From positions 1 through 64,000 of the forward strand of contig NZ_VULQ01000010.1 of NCBI RefSeq assembly GCF_009696575.1: DNA of 64,000 nucleotides, written 5' to 3'. A program made the position numbers and the translations under genes. Shown here one piece after another: positions 53,040 to 62,255 of the stretch. Every line of letters starts with the position of its first letter. Position 1 is the first letter of the stretch. Origin of the DNA: Anaerococcus porci. Its GTDB lineage: Bacteria > Bacillota > Clostridia > Tissierellales > Peptoniphilaceae. Below the pieces are notes generated by a model. That model had not been told where the DNA came from. It searched no databases and saw only the letters and a list, made by a program, of their open reading frames with translations.

Positions 53040-54404
53040 ATGAAAAAGAAATTAAATTTTAGCCAAACTCTCTTGATTGGATCTTTACTTTTTGGTCTAT
53101 ATTTTGGAGCAGGAAATCTTATATTTCCTATCGAGATAGGACAAAATTCGGGTTCTAACTTATATTTAGTTACACTTGGATTTATAATAAGCGGTGTTGG
53201 AATTCCTTTGTTAGGAGTTGTTGCTAGCGCCATATCAAAAAGTGATTCTTTATTTGAAATGGGGCAAACTGCGGGTAATAAATTTGCCTATGTTTTTACA
53301 TCAGCTCTTTATTTAACTATAGGTCCATTTTTTGCAATTCCTAGAACTTCAACAGTAGCTTTTGAAGTTGGTATAGCATCATCTGTAGCTAAAGAAAAAA
53401 TAAGAATGTATTTACTCATATTTTCATTAATATTTTTTACAATAGTACTTATTTTTTCTTTAAAACCTGGAAAGGTTATGGATAATATAGGAAAAATATT
53501 AACACCAGCTTTTTTGGTATTACTTTCTATATTGGTTATATTTGCTATAGTTAAGCCTATGGGTGAATTAGGAACAAACAAGCCAATTGATACATATCAA
53601 GATAATCCTTTATTAAAAGGAATATTAGATGGATATAATACAATGGATGCATTAGCATCATTAGCTTTTGCCATAATAATTATATCTAGCATTAGAAAAT
53701 TGGGAGTTAATAATCCTAATAGAATTGCTATTGAAACTCTTAAAAGTGGTGTGATTTGCTTGATAGCCATGAGCTTGGTCTATGTATCACTTTCATTTAT
53801 GGCATCTTCATCAGTTGGCATAATGGATTTAGGAAATAATGGTGGAAGAATTTTATCGAAAATTTCAAAACATTATTTAGGAGATCTTGGAAAGTATCTG
53901 CTAGCAGCCATGGTAATTATAGCTTGTATAAAAACTGCTATAGGTTTAATAATATCATGTTCTGAGATGTTTGTAGAAATGTATCCAAATTCTCTGTCTT
54001 ATAAAACTTATGCAATATTATTTACAGTAGTATCATTTTTAATAGCAAATTTAGGACTTGCAAATATAATTAGTTTATCCATACCAGTTTTAATGTACCT
54101 ATATCCTTTGGCTATAGTACTTATTGTATTATCGTTGATGACTCCAATCATAGGTAAAAATAAAAAAATATTTAAAACTACAATACTTTTTACAGCTGTT
54201 TTTTCTATATTTGACTTTTTAAAGGCTCTTCCAAAGCCAATATCAGGTTCAAATATAGTTATAAACATTTTATCTTTTATTTATGGAATCTTACCTGGAT
54301 TTAGTATAGGATTTGGTTGGCTAGTACCTGCTATTATTGGATTTATTGTAGGAATTATTTTACTAAGATTAAATAGAGAAAATATTAGAAGTAATAATAT
54401 GTAG
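53040..54404 (+). CDS. brnQ: Branched-chain amino acid:cation symporter
   Basis: A 454-residue membrane protein with about twelve helices. The N-terminus FGLYFGAGNLIFPIEIGQNS and the later PFFAIPRTSTVAFEVGI are hallmarks of BrnQ/LivJ carriers that take up leucine, isoleucine and valine with sodium. It has a GAGGAG site and no close neighbour upstream. Confidence 0.92.
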   Translation: MKKKLNFSQTLLIGSLLFGLYFGAGNLIFPIEIGQNSGSNLYLVTLGFIISGVGIPLLGVVASAISKSDSLFEMGQTAGNKFAYVFTSALYLTIGPFFAIPRTSTVAFEVGIASSVAKEKIRMYLLIFSLIFFTIVLIFSLKPGKVMDNIGKILTPAFLVLLSILVIFAIVKPMGELGTNKPIDTYQDNPLLKGILDGYNTMDALASLAFAIIIISSIRKLGVNNPNRIAIETLKSGVICLIAMSLVYVSLSFMASSSVGIMDLGNNGGRILSKISKHYLGDLGKYLLAAMVIIACIKTAIGLIISCSEMFVEMYPNSLSYKTYAILFTVVSFLIANLGLANIISLSIPVLMYLYPLAIVLIVLSLMTPIIGKNKKIFKTTILFTAVFSIFDFLKALPKPISGSNIVINILSFIYGILPGFSIGFGWLVPAIIGFIVGIILLRLNRENIRSNNM

Positions 54405-54469
54405 AAATTATAAAAAAATTTTACCTTTTAATAAAAATATGATATTATATTTATTAATGGGGGTGAAGT

Positions 54470-54811
54470 ATGGACTGTGTATTTTGTAAGATTGCTGATG
54501 GTCAAATTCCATCAGATATAATCTACGAGGATGAAAAAGTAATTGCATTTAATGATCAAGATCCACAGGCACCTATCCATTTTCTTGTTATACCAAAAAA
54601 ACACATTGAAAGTTTGGCTAAGCTTGAATACGAAGATAAAGATTTGATATCATATATCTTCATGGTTATAAAAAAAATAACTGAAGATTTAAACTTAGCA
54701 GAAGATGGCTATAGAATAGTCAATAACACAGGAGTTGATGGGGGACAAACAGTTAAACACATGCATTTTCATGTACTAGCTCAAAGATCCCTACAATGGC
54801 CACCAGGTTGA
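54470..54811 (+). CDS. Histidine triad (HINT-type) protein
   Basis: A 113-residue HINT protein starting [15 protein letters not shown], with the histidine triad HMHFHVLAQ near residues 99-107. It hydrolyses adenosine phosphoramidates in relatives. ATG 54470 follows GGGGGTGAA. It lies 35 bases upstream of rpsU, a pairing often seen in Firmicutes. Confidence 0.9.
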   Translation: MDCVFCKIADGQIPSDIIYEDEKVIAFNDQDPQAPIHFLVIPKKHIESLAKLEYEDKDLISYIFMVIKKITEDLNLAEDGYRIVNNTGVDGGQTVKHMHFHVLAQRSLQWPPG

Positions 54812-54846
54812 TAATTAAAATGTGTTCTACGAGAGGGGGGATAGAG

Positions 54847-55026
54847 ATGACAGAGATCAGAGTTGGAGAAAATGAATCAATTGACAGTGCAATTAAAAGA
54901 TTCAAAAGACAATGCGCAAGATCCGGTGTTCTTACAGAATATAGAAAAAGAGAACACTACGAAAAGCCAAGCCTCAAGAGAAAAAAGAAATCTGAGGCTG
55001 CAAAAAGAAAAAAAAGAAAAAAATAG
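54847..55026 (+). CDS. rpsU: 30S ribosomal protein S21
   Basis: A 59-residue basic ribosomal protein: [20 protein letters not shown] then [20 protein letters not shown] and a Lys/Arg-rich tail. I start at ATG 54847 with GAGGGGGG upstream; the open frame begins earlier inside the HINT gene end, without support. An intrinsic terminator follows. Confidence 0.95.
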   Translation: MTEIRVGENESIDSAIKRFKRQCARSGVLTEYRKREHYEKPSLKRKKKSEAAKRKKRKK

Positions 55027-55033
55027 TAATTTA

Positions 55034-55057
55034 AGGCCCATATGGGTCTTTTTTTAT
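55034..55057 (+). terminator. Terminator after rpsU
   Basis: AGGCCCAT and ATGGGTCT pair (one G-T) and are followed by seven T. Confidence 0.8.
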
Positions 55058-55079
55058 TATTAATTAAGAAATATAAAAA

Positions 55080-55236
55080 ATGGAGCTATTACAGAAAATT
55101 ATGAATTTCTAACGTTGAATCATTACAAGTAATTCATAGACAATTTGAGAATAGCCTGCCTTTCAGGGAGGCTAAATTGTTGAGGATGAGCTTGTAATGA
55201 TTTTGGAACGATTAATTCATTCTGCAATAGCCCCAT
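55080..55236 (+). repeat. Palindromic repeat, copy 8
   Basis: Outer ATGGAGCTATT pairs with AATAGCCCCAT apart from one mismatch, with GCTATT/AATAGC changed together relative to copy 6. Inner AATCATTACAAGT/CTTGTAATGATT pairs. It lies between the rpsU terminator and the stop of the convergent FemAB gene (five bases away). T runs occur on both sides, so it could end the minus-strand gene. Confidence 0.9.
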
Positions 55237-55240
55237 ATTT

Positions 55241-56260
55241 TTAGTTATTAAGTCTTGGATCGAAATTAGTTTTTTCTTTGCCTTCTATAAATTTGTTATA
55301 ACAATTCTTGTCTATAATACAGTCAATATTGCCAATCCATTTTACTATATTATTGTTAGTTAGTTTTCTTTTGAAGTTATATAAACCATCACTTATATCT
55401 AGAGATTTTACTCCACCTAAATCATAATATCTTATATTATTTTCACAGCAGTATCTAATTTCTTCAGCATCTAGAAAATATGATTGACCAAGATCTTCTT
55501 TTAAATTATCAGCTCCATATAGTGCTATCGAATAATTTCTAAAAGTAATAAGGAAAGAACATGATAAGAATTCACCTTTATATTTTACGAAACTTATTCT
55601 AGAATTATCTTTAAATGCATCATAGAGCTTATAATAATAATCTTTTGGTCTATGATTTATTCCCTTTCTTTCACTCATTTCCTTTGTAATATTATAAAAT
55701 ATTTCTATATCTTCTCTATTTCCAATATAAAGTTCAAAACCTTGTCTATAAGATTTTCTAACCTGTTTTCTTCCGTTTTTTGAATAAGATTGAATAACAT
55801 CTTCAAAGTTTCTTCCATCTATATCAAGCATCATAGAATAAGGAAATTGTATATAAGTATACATTTCATAAGAAAATTTTATTCCATTGTCTTCATATTT
55901 TTCGACAAGTTCCTTACTAAATTCATAGTTAGGATCAAACTTTACTAAAAAACCATCATTATTACTTGCAAAATCTCTTATTTCATCAATAATTTCTTTT
56001 GTTGTATTAATATCATTTAGGTCACAAACAGGACCTCTAGGACAGTAAAACAATTTCTTATTTGCTTTATTATTATAAATAGATAATACTTGAGCTGCAG
56101 CTTTGATTTCACCGTTTTTTTCTATATAGAAACAATTACTATCCCAAGAATCTTTAACATCAGCCCAAGCAAAGTCTTGGAAGATGCTGGTTCTAGGATG
56201 TTTATATAGAAATTTTTTATATTTTTTTACTTGTTTATCATTGTTTAAATCGAGCTTCAT
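55241..56260 (-). CDS. FemAB-family peptidoglycan bridge aminoacyltransferase
   Basis: A 339-residue protein with the double-GNAT fold of FemABX enzymes, which add amino acids from aminoacyl-tRNA to the peptidoglycan precursor. Typical blocks are SIFQDFAWADVKDSW at the N-terminus, SYSKNGRKQVRKSYRQG, ALYGAD, YYDLGGV and YNFKRKL. It has the family length minus the coiled-coil arm of FemA, so it is FemX-like. AGGAGG-like GGAGG precedes ATG 56260. The added amino acid is unknown; the ATP-grasp ligase at 20222 may be part of the same wall pathway. Confidence 0.85.
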   Translation of the reverse strand: MKLDLNNDKQVKKYKKFLYKHPRTSIFQDFAWADVKDSWDSNCFYIEKNGEIKAAAQVLSIYNNKANKKLFYCPRGPVCDLNDINTTKEIIDEIRDFASNNDGFLVKFDPNYEFSKELVEKYEDNGIKFSYEMYTYIQFPYSMMLDIDGRNFEDVIQSYSKNGRKQVRKSYRQGFELYIGNREDIEIFYNITKEMSERKGINHRPKDYYYKLYDAFKDNSRISFVKYKGEFLSCSFLITFRNYSIALYGADNLKEDLGQSYFLDAEEIRYCCENNIRYYDLGGVKSLDISDGLYNFKRKLTNNNIVKWIGNIDCIIDKNCYNKFIEGKEKTNFDPRLNN

Positions 56261-56397
56261 AAGTCCTCCGATTAATTATATTCTTTAATATCATATCAAA
56301 TGTTCAATTAAATTTCAATTTTGTTCTATGGATATGAAAAAATATACTATATCATATATATGCTCAGAATCAAAACTTTATAGTTTTTATGATAACG

Positions 56398-56425
56398 TTG
56401 ACAAGTTATAAAAATGTATTATAAT
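56398..56425 (+). promoter_or_regulatory. Promoter of the rib operon
   Basis: TTGACA at 56398-56403, 16 bases, TATAAT at 56420-56425, about 25 bases before the FMN riboswitch. Confidence 0.8.
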
Positions 56426-56451
56426 AGAGGTGTAAATAAAATAACACAATT

Positions 56452-56560
56452 CTTCAGGGCGGGGTGTAAGTCCCCACCGGCGGTAAAGTCCGCGAGCTTT
56501 TTGCTGAATAGGTGAAATTCCTATACCGACAGTTATAGTCTGGATGGTAGAAGATTACAA
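56452..56560 (+). ncRNA. FMN riboswitch (RFN element)
   Basis: The conserved core is plain: CTTCAGGGCGGGGTGTAAG, CCCACCGGCGGTAAAG, the variable arm, then CCTATACCGACAG and ATAGTCTGGATGG. It binds FMN and turns off the riboflavin genes that follow. A terminator hairpin lies downstream at 56589-56614. Confidence 0.97.
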
Positions 56561-56588
56561 TATGTTTTTATTTTGAAATCTAATTTTA

Positions 56589-56614
56589 AGGTCCCTGAAA
56601 AGGGATCTTTTTTA
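56589..56614 (+). terminator. Riboswitch-controlled terminator
   Basis: AGGTCCCT and AGGGATCT pair (one G-T) followed by six T. It lies between the FMN aptamer and ribD, so FMN binding would favour termination here. Confidence 0.85.
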
Positions 56615-56640
56615 TTGCCTAGAATTGTGGAGGAGGCAAA

Positions 56641-57720
56641 ATGAATGATAAATATTATATGAAAAAATGTTTTGATTTAGCTTTAAAAGCAAAAGGAAGA
56701 GTATTGAGAAATCCATTAGTAGGAGCGGTTTTAATTAAAGATGGAAAAATCATATCAGAAGGCTACCATCATGGCTACGGTATGATACATGCTGAGATAG
56801 ATTGTTTTAACAATTTAAAAGAAGATCCTAAAGGTGCAAGTCTTTATGTAAATCTTGAACCATGTTCTCACTATGGAAAGCAAGGACCATGTACAAAAGA
56901 GATTATAAAAAGAGGTATAAAAAAAGTTGTTATTTCAAACCTTGATACAAATCCTAAGGTTTCAGGAATAAAAGAACTTCTAGATAATGGTATAGATGTT
57001 GTAACTGGAATTTTAGAAGATGAGGGTCTTAAATTAAATGAAAAGTTTTTCTTTAATATTAAATATAATAGACCTCTTATAGCTTTAAAATATGCTCAAA
57101 CTCTTGATGGAAAGATCTCATCAAACACAGGAGATTCTAAATGGATTAGCAATAAGTTTTCAAGAGAATATGTCCACAAACTTAGAAATGATTATGATGC
57201 AATTATTGTAGGTAAGGAAACTATTTTAAAAGATAATCCTTCGCTTAATTCAAGAATTGACGGAGGAATTGATCCTGTAAGAGTTATTCTTGATTCTAAT
57301 TTAAGTATTGAAAAAAAAATCAAAGATTTTAAAATATTTGATTTAGAAAGTGATAAAAAAACATTTATAGCAACTTGTAAATATTCTACAAATAAGAATT
57401 TAAATATTATTAGGTGTGAATCAAAAAATAATAGGATAGATTTAAACGATCTTGTTAATAAATTATATGCGATGAATTTAGGATCAATTTTGGTAGAGGG
57501 AGGTTCTACTATAAATTATAGTTTCTTAAAAGAAAATCTTGTAGATAGGATTTATGAATTTATTTCTCCAATAATTATTGCAGGAGACAGATCTAAATCT
57601 GCTTTTAGTGGTAGGGGAGTAGATAATATTAAGTATGGATATAAGTTTGAGATTGAAGATATTAAAAGATTTGATACGGATATAATGATTGGGGCAAAAA
57701 ATGTTTACTGGAATATCTGA
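56641..57720 (+). CDS. ribD: Bifunctional riboflavin deaminase/reductase
   Basis: A 359-residue enzyme for the second and third steps of riboflavin synthesis. The zinc site of the deaminase is HAE in MIHAEIDCF and the cysteines of EPCSHYGKQGPC; the reductase domain starts around residue 145 with ALKYAQTLDGKI and TGDSKWISN. Length is normal. It follows GGAGGAGG and overlaps ribE by 20 bases. Confidence 0.97.
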   Translation: MNDKYYMKKCFDLALKAKGRVLRNPLVGAVLIKDGKIISEGYHHGYGMIHAEIDCFNNLKEDPKGASLYVNLEPCSHYGKQGPCTKEIIKRGIKKVVISNLDTNPKVSGIKELLDNGIDVVTGILEDEGLKLNEKFFFNIKYNRPLIALKYAQTLDGKISSNTGDSKWISNKFSREYVHKLRNDYDAIIVGKETILKDNPSLNSRIDGGIDPVRVILDSNLSIEKKIKDFKIFDLESDKKTFIATCKYSTNKNLNIIRCESKNNRIDLNDLVNKLYAMNLGSILVEGGSTINYSFLKENLVDRIYEFISPIIIAGDRSKSAFSGRGVDNIKYGYKFEIEDIKRFDTDIMIGAKNVYWNI

Positions 57721-58318
57721 AGAATTAGGTAAGGTAATATCTTTTAAAAACATGGGAAGACATGTTGAAATCGAAATAGAATGTGAAAAAGTTTTAGAGA
57801 ATACAAAAATTGGTGATTCTATAATGACTGATGGTGTGTGTCTTACAGTTAAAGAAATTAACGATAACTCCTATAAAGCTGACATAATGGAGGAAAGTTT
57901 AAAAATGACAAAGTTTGATATCTCAATTCTAAACAAAAAAGTTAATTTAGAAAGGGCTATGAGACTTTCAGATAGGCTGGATGGCCATATAGTCCAAGGT
58001 CATGTAGATGGAGTAGGAAAAATCAAAAAAATTGTAGAGAATGTATTTACTATAGAATGTAATGATTATATCCAAAATCTTGTAGTAAAAAAAGGTTCGA
58101 TTTCTCTTGATGGAATATCCTTAACAGTATCTGGCGATAATTTCAATAATTTTTCAGTATCATTAATACCTGAAACTTTTTATAAGACCAATTTTAAATA
58201 TAAGAAAGTTGGAGACAAAATTAATATAGAAACTGACATAATTCAAAGATTTATACAAAAATCTATTACAAAAAAAGAAAGGTTGGATAAAAACTTTTTA
58301 TTAGAAAATGGTTTTTAA
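57701..58318 (+). CDS. ribE: Riboflavin synthase, alpha chain
   Basis: A 205-residue protein with two lumazine-binding repeats: MFTGISEELGKV with DGVCLTVKE, and HIVQGHVDGVGKI with DGISLTVSG. It joins two lumazine molecules to form riboflavin. The start at 57701 gives the conserved MFTGI; the open frame extends four codons earlier. It is coupled to ribD by a 20-base overlap. Confidence 0.96.
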   Translation: MFTGISEELGKVISFKNMGRHVEIEIECEKVLENTKIGDSIMTDGVCLTVKEINDNSYKADIMEESLKMTKFDISILNKKVNLERAMRLSDRLDGHIVQGHVDGVGKIKKIVENVFTIECNDYIQNLVVKKGSISLDGISLTVSGDNFNNFSVSLIPETFYKTNFKYKKVGDKINIETDIIQRFIQKSITKKERLDKNFLLENGF

Positions 58319-58323
58319 AGAAG

Positions 58324-59553
58324 ATGGAAGAAATAATTAAAGCATTAAAAAATAATGAAATAATAATAGTAACGGATGATGAAGACAGGGAAAATGAAGC
58401 TGATATGATTTGTGCAGGCGAAAATGTCACAGGAGAGATGGTAAATATTATGGCAAAGTATGCAAGAGGATTAATTTGTACTCCCATATCATCATCAATT
58501 GCTAAAAAACTAAACTTAAATGTGATGGTAGAAAATAATACTGATAATCATGAAACTGCCTTTACAGTATCAGTTGATCATGTAGATACTACTACAGGTA
58601 TATCAGCTTTTGAAAGAGCGTATACAATTAGAGCCTTGGCAGATAAAGAGTCAAAAACAGGTGATTTTAGAAGACCAGGCCATGTATTTCCGCTAATTGC
58701 AAGAGATGGTGGAGTCTTAGTTAGGGATGGCCATACAGAAGCTACAGTAGACTTAATGAAGATTGCAAATCTTAGAGAAATTGGTTTATGTTGTGAAATA
58801 ATGGCAGAGGATGGGCATATGTTAAAGGGTAAGCATGTAGTAAAGCTTGCCGAAAAATTAAATATTAGGATGACAAGTGTTGAAGCTATAAAAAATTATA
58901 TAAAAGAAAATGAGATTGATTTAAGGAAAAAAGAAGAATTTCCTTTAGAAAAAACTAAGATTATAAGTCTTCCAACAGAATATGGAGATTTTAAGGCTAT
59001 ATCTTTTCTAGATAAAGGTGAGAATAAAGAACATTTAGCCTTAATTAAAGGAGACATAAGTACAAATAATGTCCTAACTAGAATCCATTCAGAATGTCTT
59101 ACAGGAGATGTTTTTGCTTCAAATAGATGTGATTGTGGAAAACAACTTCATAAGGCTATGGAAATGATAGATAAAAATAAGAGCGGAATAATCATATATC
59201 TTAGACAAGAAGGCAGAGGCATTGGTTTATTTAACAAAATTAAGGCTTACCATTTGCAAGAAAATGGATTTGATACAGTAGATGCTAATGTAGAGTTAGG
59301 TTTTTCGCCAGATTTAAGAGACTATAAAATAGCAAGTCGAATTTTAAATGAGTTGGGTGTAAAATCTATAAACTTATTGACTAATAATCCAGATAAGATT
59401 AAGCAAGTTGAAAAGTATGGAATAAGAGTTAATAAAAGAATTCCTATTGAAATTCTTTCAAATCATGTAGATAGAGCATATTTAAAAACAAAAGTTGTAA
59501 GAATGGGACATGAATTATTAGAATTTAAAGGAGAAGTAAATGAAAGAGTTTAG
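58324..59553 (+). CDS. ribBA: Bifunctional DHBP synthase/GTP cyclohydrolase II
   Basis: A 409-residue fusion. The first half makes dihydroxybutanone phosphate ([28 protein letters not shown]). The second is GTP cyclohydrolase II with the zinc cysteines in [15 protein letters not shown] and RQEGRGIGL. Both halves look complete. It lies five bases after ribE and overlaps ribH by 14 bases. Confidence 0.97.
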   Translation: MEEIIKALKNNEIIIVTDDEDRENEADMICAGENVTGEMVNIMAKYARGLICTPISSSIAKKLNLNVMVENNTDNHETAFTVSVDHVDTTTGISAFERAYTIRALADKESKTGDFRRPGHVFPLIARDGGVLVRDGHTEATVDLMKIANLREIGLCCEIMAEDGHMLKGKHVVKLAEKLNIRMTSVEAIKNYIKENEIDLRKKEEFPLEKTKIISLPTEYGDFKAISFLDKGENKEHLALIKGDISTNNVLTRIHSECLTGDVFASNRCDCGKQLHKAMEMIDKNKSGIIIYLRQEGRGIGLFNKIKAYHLQENGFDTVDANVELGFSPDLRDYKIASRILNELGVKSINLLTNNPDKIKQVEKYGIRVNKRIPIEILSNHVDRAYLKTKVVRMGHELLEFKGEVNERV

Positions 59554-59998
59554 TGCAAATTTAATATCAAGTGGAAAAAAATATGCAATTATAGTAGCAA
59601 GATTTAATCACTTTATTACTGATAGGCTTGTAGAAGGATGCGTTGATAGTCTTAAAAGACATGATGTAAAAGATGAGGAAGTTGAACTTATAAAGGTTCC
59701 AGGCGCATTTGAAATTCCTCTTGTTGCAAAACTTCTGACAAAAAAAGATTATGATGCTATCATATGTTTAGCAGCAGTGATAAGAGGAGAAACACCACAC
59801 TTTGATTATGTATGTAGTGAAGTTTCTAAGGGAATTGCAAATGTATCCTTAGAATCTAGTAAGCCAGTTATATTTGGTATAGTTACTGCAGATACTATAG
59901 AGCAAGCTATTCAAAGAGCAGGAGTTAAGGCTGGAAACAAGGGAAGTGAAGCTGCAATATCTGCAATAGAGATGGCAAATTTAGTAAGTCTTATATGA
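59540..59998 (+). CDS. ribH: 6,7-dimethyl-8-ribityllumazine synthase
   Basis: A 152-residue enzyme that forms the lumazine from the two pathway branches. Motifs: [29 protein letters not shown] and NKGSEAA. AAAGGAG precedes ATG 59540. Its stop overlaps the start of a HAD gene (ATGA), so that gene is translationally coupled to the rib operon. Confidence 0.97.
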   Translation: MKEFSANLISSGKKYAIIVARFNHFITDRLVEGCVDSLKRHDVKDEEVELIKVPGAFEIPLVAKLLTKKDYDAIICLAAVIRGETPHFDYVCSEVSKGIANVSLESSKPVIFGIVTADTIEQAIQRAGVKAGNKGSEAAISAIEMANLVSLI

Positions 59999-60602
59999 TT
60001 TTAGTATTTGACTTTGATGGAACCCTTCATCAAAGTGATGAGATTTACAAAAGAGCTTTTTATAAGACTTTAAATGATAACAATATAAAAAGTCCTTCTT
60101 TAAATCCGTTATTATATTTAGGTGATCCTCCACGAAAAATATGGGATGAATTTTTAGATAATTCTTATGATAAAGAAAAGCTTATGAAAGAAACTGGAAA
60201 TAATAGATTAGCTTAATGCCTAAGTATGGTAAGCTTTTTGAAAATACAGAAGATGTTTTAAAAATCCTAAACAAAAAATATAGTATCTTTATATGTTCTT
60301 CTTGTACTAAAGCTTATATCAATATTGCCAGGGAGATCTATAATTTGGATAGATACATTGAAAGCTATCTAGTAGGAGAAGATTTCTCTTATAAGGAAAA
60401 GTACCAAATTTTATATGAAAGTATTAATGATGATTTTATTATGATAGGAGACAGGCTATCAGATATAATGGTTGGCTTTAAAAACAATCAAATATCCATT
60501 TTTGCAAATTACGGCTATTCCAAAGAAAATGAAGGAGAGCTTTCAGATTATAAAATAGAAAAAATTGAAGATATATTAAAAATAAAAGTCCTTAGCTTAT
60601 AG
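59995..60602 (+). pseudogene. HAD phosphatase coupled to ribH, split by a frameshift
   Basis: The first part, from ATG 59995, has HAD motif I in FDFDGTLHQSDE and runs to TAA at 60214-60216. The second, from 60216 in the next frame, holds motif II (FICSSCTKAYIN), the Lys in SYKEKYQIL and motif IV (MIGDRLSDIMVG). Joined, the protein would be about 200 residues, a normal HAD phosphatase. The pathway needs a phosphatase for the ribitylamino-uracil phosphate step, often a HAD enzyme, so this gene is a good candidate. The TAATG overlap at the break could also allow two chains to be made. Confidence 0.7.
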
Positions 60603-60615
60603 CTTAGGACTTTTG
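60584..60615 (+). terminator. Terminator at the end of the rib operon
   Basis: AAAAGTCC pairs with GGACTTTT with further pairing inside (AGCT/AGCT) over the HAD stop codon. Confidence 0.7.
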
Positions 60616-60664
60616 ACTTTGGGGAATAAATTGTTGCAAGACTTATAATTTTTAGTAAGAATTG

Positions 60665-61210
60665 TTAAGATATGCATAAAGTTCTTATATCCTTATATCG
60701 ATTAAAAAGAATTTTATAAGATTTTTTGATTTTGTTGTAATTATTAAAGATTTTTAGTTTTTGCTCTTTCTTTTCGTAAACTTTCCAATAGCCATTAGCT
60801 AAAAATTTACTACCTTTATTGTTGATAAAGCCTGTTACATCTTCATAAGGATATCCTAAAAAGATACCAATTTCATGTGGAAAATCAATTTTCTTAATTC
60901 TAACTTTTAGGTATTCTATACATAAGTTCATATCACTTGTATTATATCCCAAGCGATTAAGGAGAGTTCTTGTTTTTGATTCATTTAATACGTATTTAAG
61001 CTTTGAAGGTCTATATGTATAGATTTGAGCAGAGGAACTAGATTTTTTGAGTATTTCCACATACACGTTCTTTTCATTAAGTACCTTGTTCCATTCAACT
61101 ACCATTTCTTCTATATCTAAGTTTTTGGTATTCTTAAAGGTGAACAAGTTTGCTATTTTCTTATTAGCAAGAGTAGGTGATGCATAATTAATTAACAATT
61201 CTTCATTCAT
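60665..61210 (-). CDS. DUF3793 family protein
   Basis: A 181-residue protein with the family block FPHEIGIFLGYPYEDVTGFI near residues 111-130, followed by NGYWKVY. Function unknown. DUF3793 genes are commonly found beside a flavodoxin in clostridial genomes, and here one lies ten bases downstream of the flavodoxin in the same direction. The pair is controlled from a promoter with a Fur-box-like sequence, so a role under iron limitation is likely but not shown. Confidence 0.85.
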   Translation of the reverse strand: MNEELLINYASPTLANKKIANLFTFKNTKNLDIEEMVVEWNKVLNEKNVYVEILKKSSSSAQIYTYRPSKLKYVLNESKTRTLLNRLGYNTSDMNLCIEYLKVRIKKIDFPHEIGIFLGYPYEDVTGFINNKGSKFLANGYWKVYEKKEQKLKIFNNYNKIKKSYKILFNRYKDIRTLCIS

Positions 61211-61219
61211 TTATAGCCC

Positions 61220-61651
61220 CTAGATAGACTCCGCTAATTTATCAGCAGCTTGCCTACATTCTTCTAATGCATCATCATCTGGATAATCATAAGCAATAAG
61301 TCCGTCTCTTACAAGATTTACATTTAAAGCTTCACATCTTTCTTGCCATGTTTGCATCCATTCACCATCAGCCCATTGATATGAACCAAATAAAAGCACA
61401 GGCTTATTTGAAAGTGAACTTTCAATATCAGCAAACATTGGTTCAAATTCAGTTTCTTCTAATTCTTCACTTCCCATAGCAGGGCATCCGAAAGCAATTC
61501 CATTGTACTTTTCAATATCATCTTTAGTAAATGAACTTGGTCCAAGTAATTCTACTTCAATATCTTTTGATTTTAATTCATTTGATATTTCTTCGGCCAT
61601 AGCTTCTGTATTACCAGTTCCTGACCAATAAACTACTGCAACTTTTTTCAT
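61220..61651 (-). CDS. Flavodoxin
   Basis: A 143-residue short-chain flavodoxin. The FMN phosphate loop is YWSGTGNTEAMA; the flavin-flanking segments are GCPAMGSEELEE and GSYQWADGEW. The protein is strongly acidic, as usual. It carries electrons in place of ferredoxin when iron is scarce. CAAGGAG precedes ATG 61651. Promoter and operator lie at 61682-61742. Confidence 0.95.
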   Translation of the reverse strand: MKKVAVVYWSGTGNTEAMAEEISNELKSKDIEVELLGPSSFTKDDIEKYNGIAFGCPAMGSEELEETEFEPMFADIESSLSNKPVLLFGSYQWADGEWMQTWQERCEALNVNLVRDGLIAYDYPDDDALEECRQAADKLAESI

Positions 61652-61681
61652 TGTGTACTCCTTGAGTGTTATTAATTATTT

Positions 61682-61706
61682 GATACTGATAACCTATATC
61701 AATATC
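61682..61706 (-). promoter_or_regulatory. Fur-box-like operator of flavodoxin
   Basis: On the minus strand GATATTGATAT, AGG, TTATCAGTATC: an inverted repeat matching in nine of eleven positions and following the GATA-TGATA pattern of Fur boxes. It begins at the expected transcription start just downstream of the -10, ideal for repression. Iron control is inferred. Confidence 0.65.
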
Positions 61707-61713
61707 TAGCTCT

Positions 61714-61742
61714 ATAATACACGCCAATTTTATATTTGTCAA
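61714..61742 (-). promoter_or_regulatory. Promoter of flavodoxin-DUF3793
   Basis: On the minus strand TTGACA (61742-61737), 17 bases, TATTAT (61719-61714). Confidence 0.75.
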
Positions 61743-61869
61743 GAAGTTTTTTAAATATTATAATAAAATATATAAAGTTTACTGATAATTATCGTATAAA
61801 AATATTAGAAATAGGCACTTAAATAAAAAAATATATATAAAATTATATCTAAAGTCTTAGAATATTAAA

Positions 61870-62181
61870 TTATTTGAGAACGTTTACTTCGTTTGCCACA
61901 TATAATTTTTTAAAATTTAAGAATCCTATAATTTTTATTAGAATTTCGTCATCATCTTTAAAGTAAAACTCAAGGCTTGGTTCATAATAAATTTCCAAAT
62001 CATTTTTATTAATATGCTTAAAATTTTTAACCTTATGCTTAGAATTTATAAAAACTTCAAAATCAATGGATCCAAGTCCACAACATGCTTGTTTAGAATT
62101 TCTATCAACTTGAATTACAATATTTTTTATTTTATTTTTCTTAATATATTTTTTGGATTTTTCATCAAATTTTATCTTCAT
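61870..62181 (-). CDS. HesB/IscA-like iron-sulphur biosynthesis family protein
   Basis: A 103-residue protein with vicinal cysteines in KQACCGLGSIDFEV, the pattern of a HesB-like subgroup of anaerobes in which a related position can be selenocysteine. The later LEIYYEPSLEFYF follows the family fold. The classical IscA C-terminal CGCG is absent. Its exact role is unknown. It is divergent from dhaK and close to the flavodoxin unit. Confidence 0.6.
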   Translation of the reverse strand: MKIKFDEKSKKYIKKNKIKNIVIQVDRNSKQACCGLGSIDFEVFINSKHKVKNFKHINKNDLEIYYEPSLEFYFKDDDEILIKIIGFLNFKKLYVANEVNVLK

Positions 62182-62255
62182 AATATCACTCTTATTTATT
62201 ATACACCTTTTATCTAATCTTTTTTTGGGTATAGAAATAATAGAAAGGATTAGAT

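Noticed and set aside
61778-61796. GATAATTATC palindrome as a second Fur box
   Set aside because: Only ten bases match and it lies downstream of the HesB-like gene, not in a promoter.
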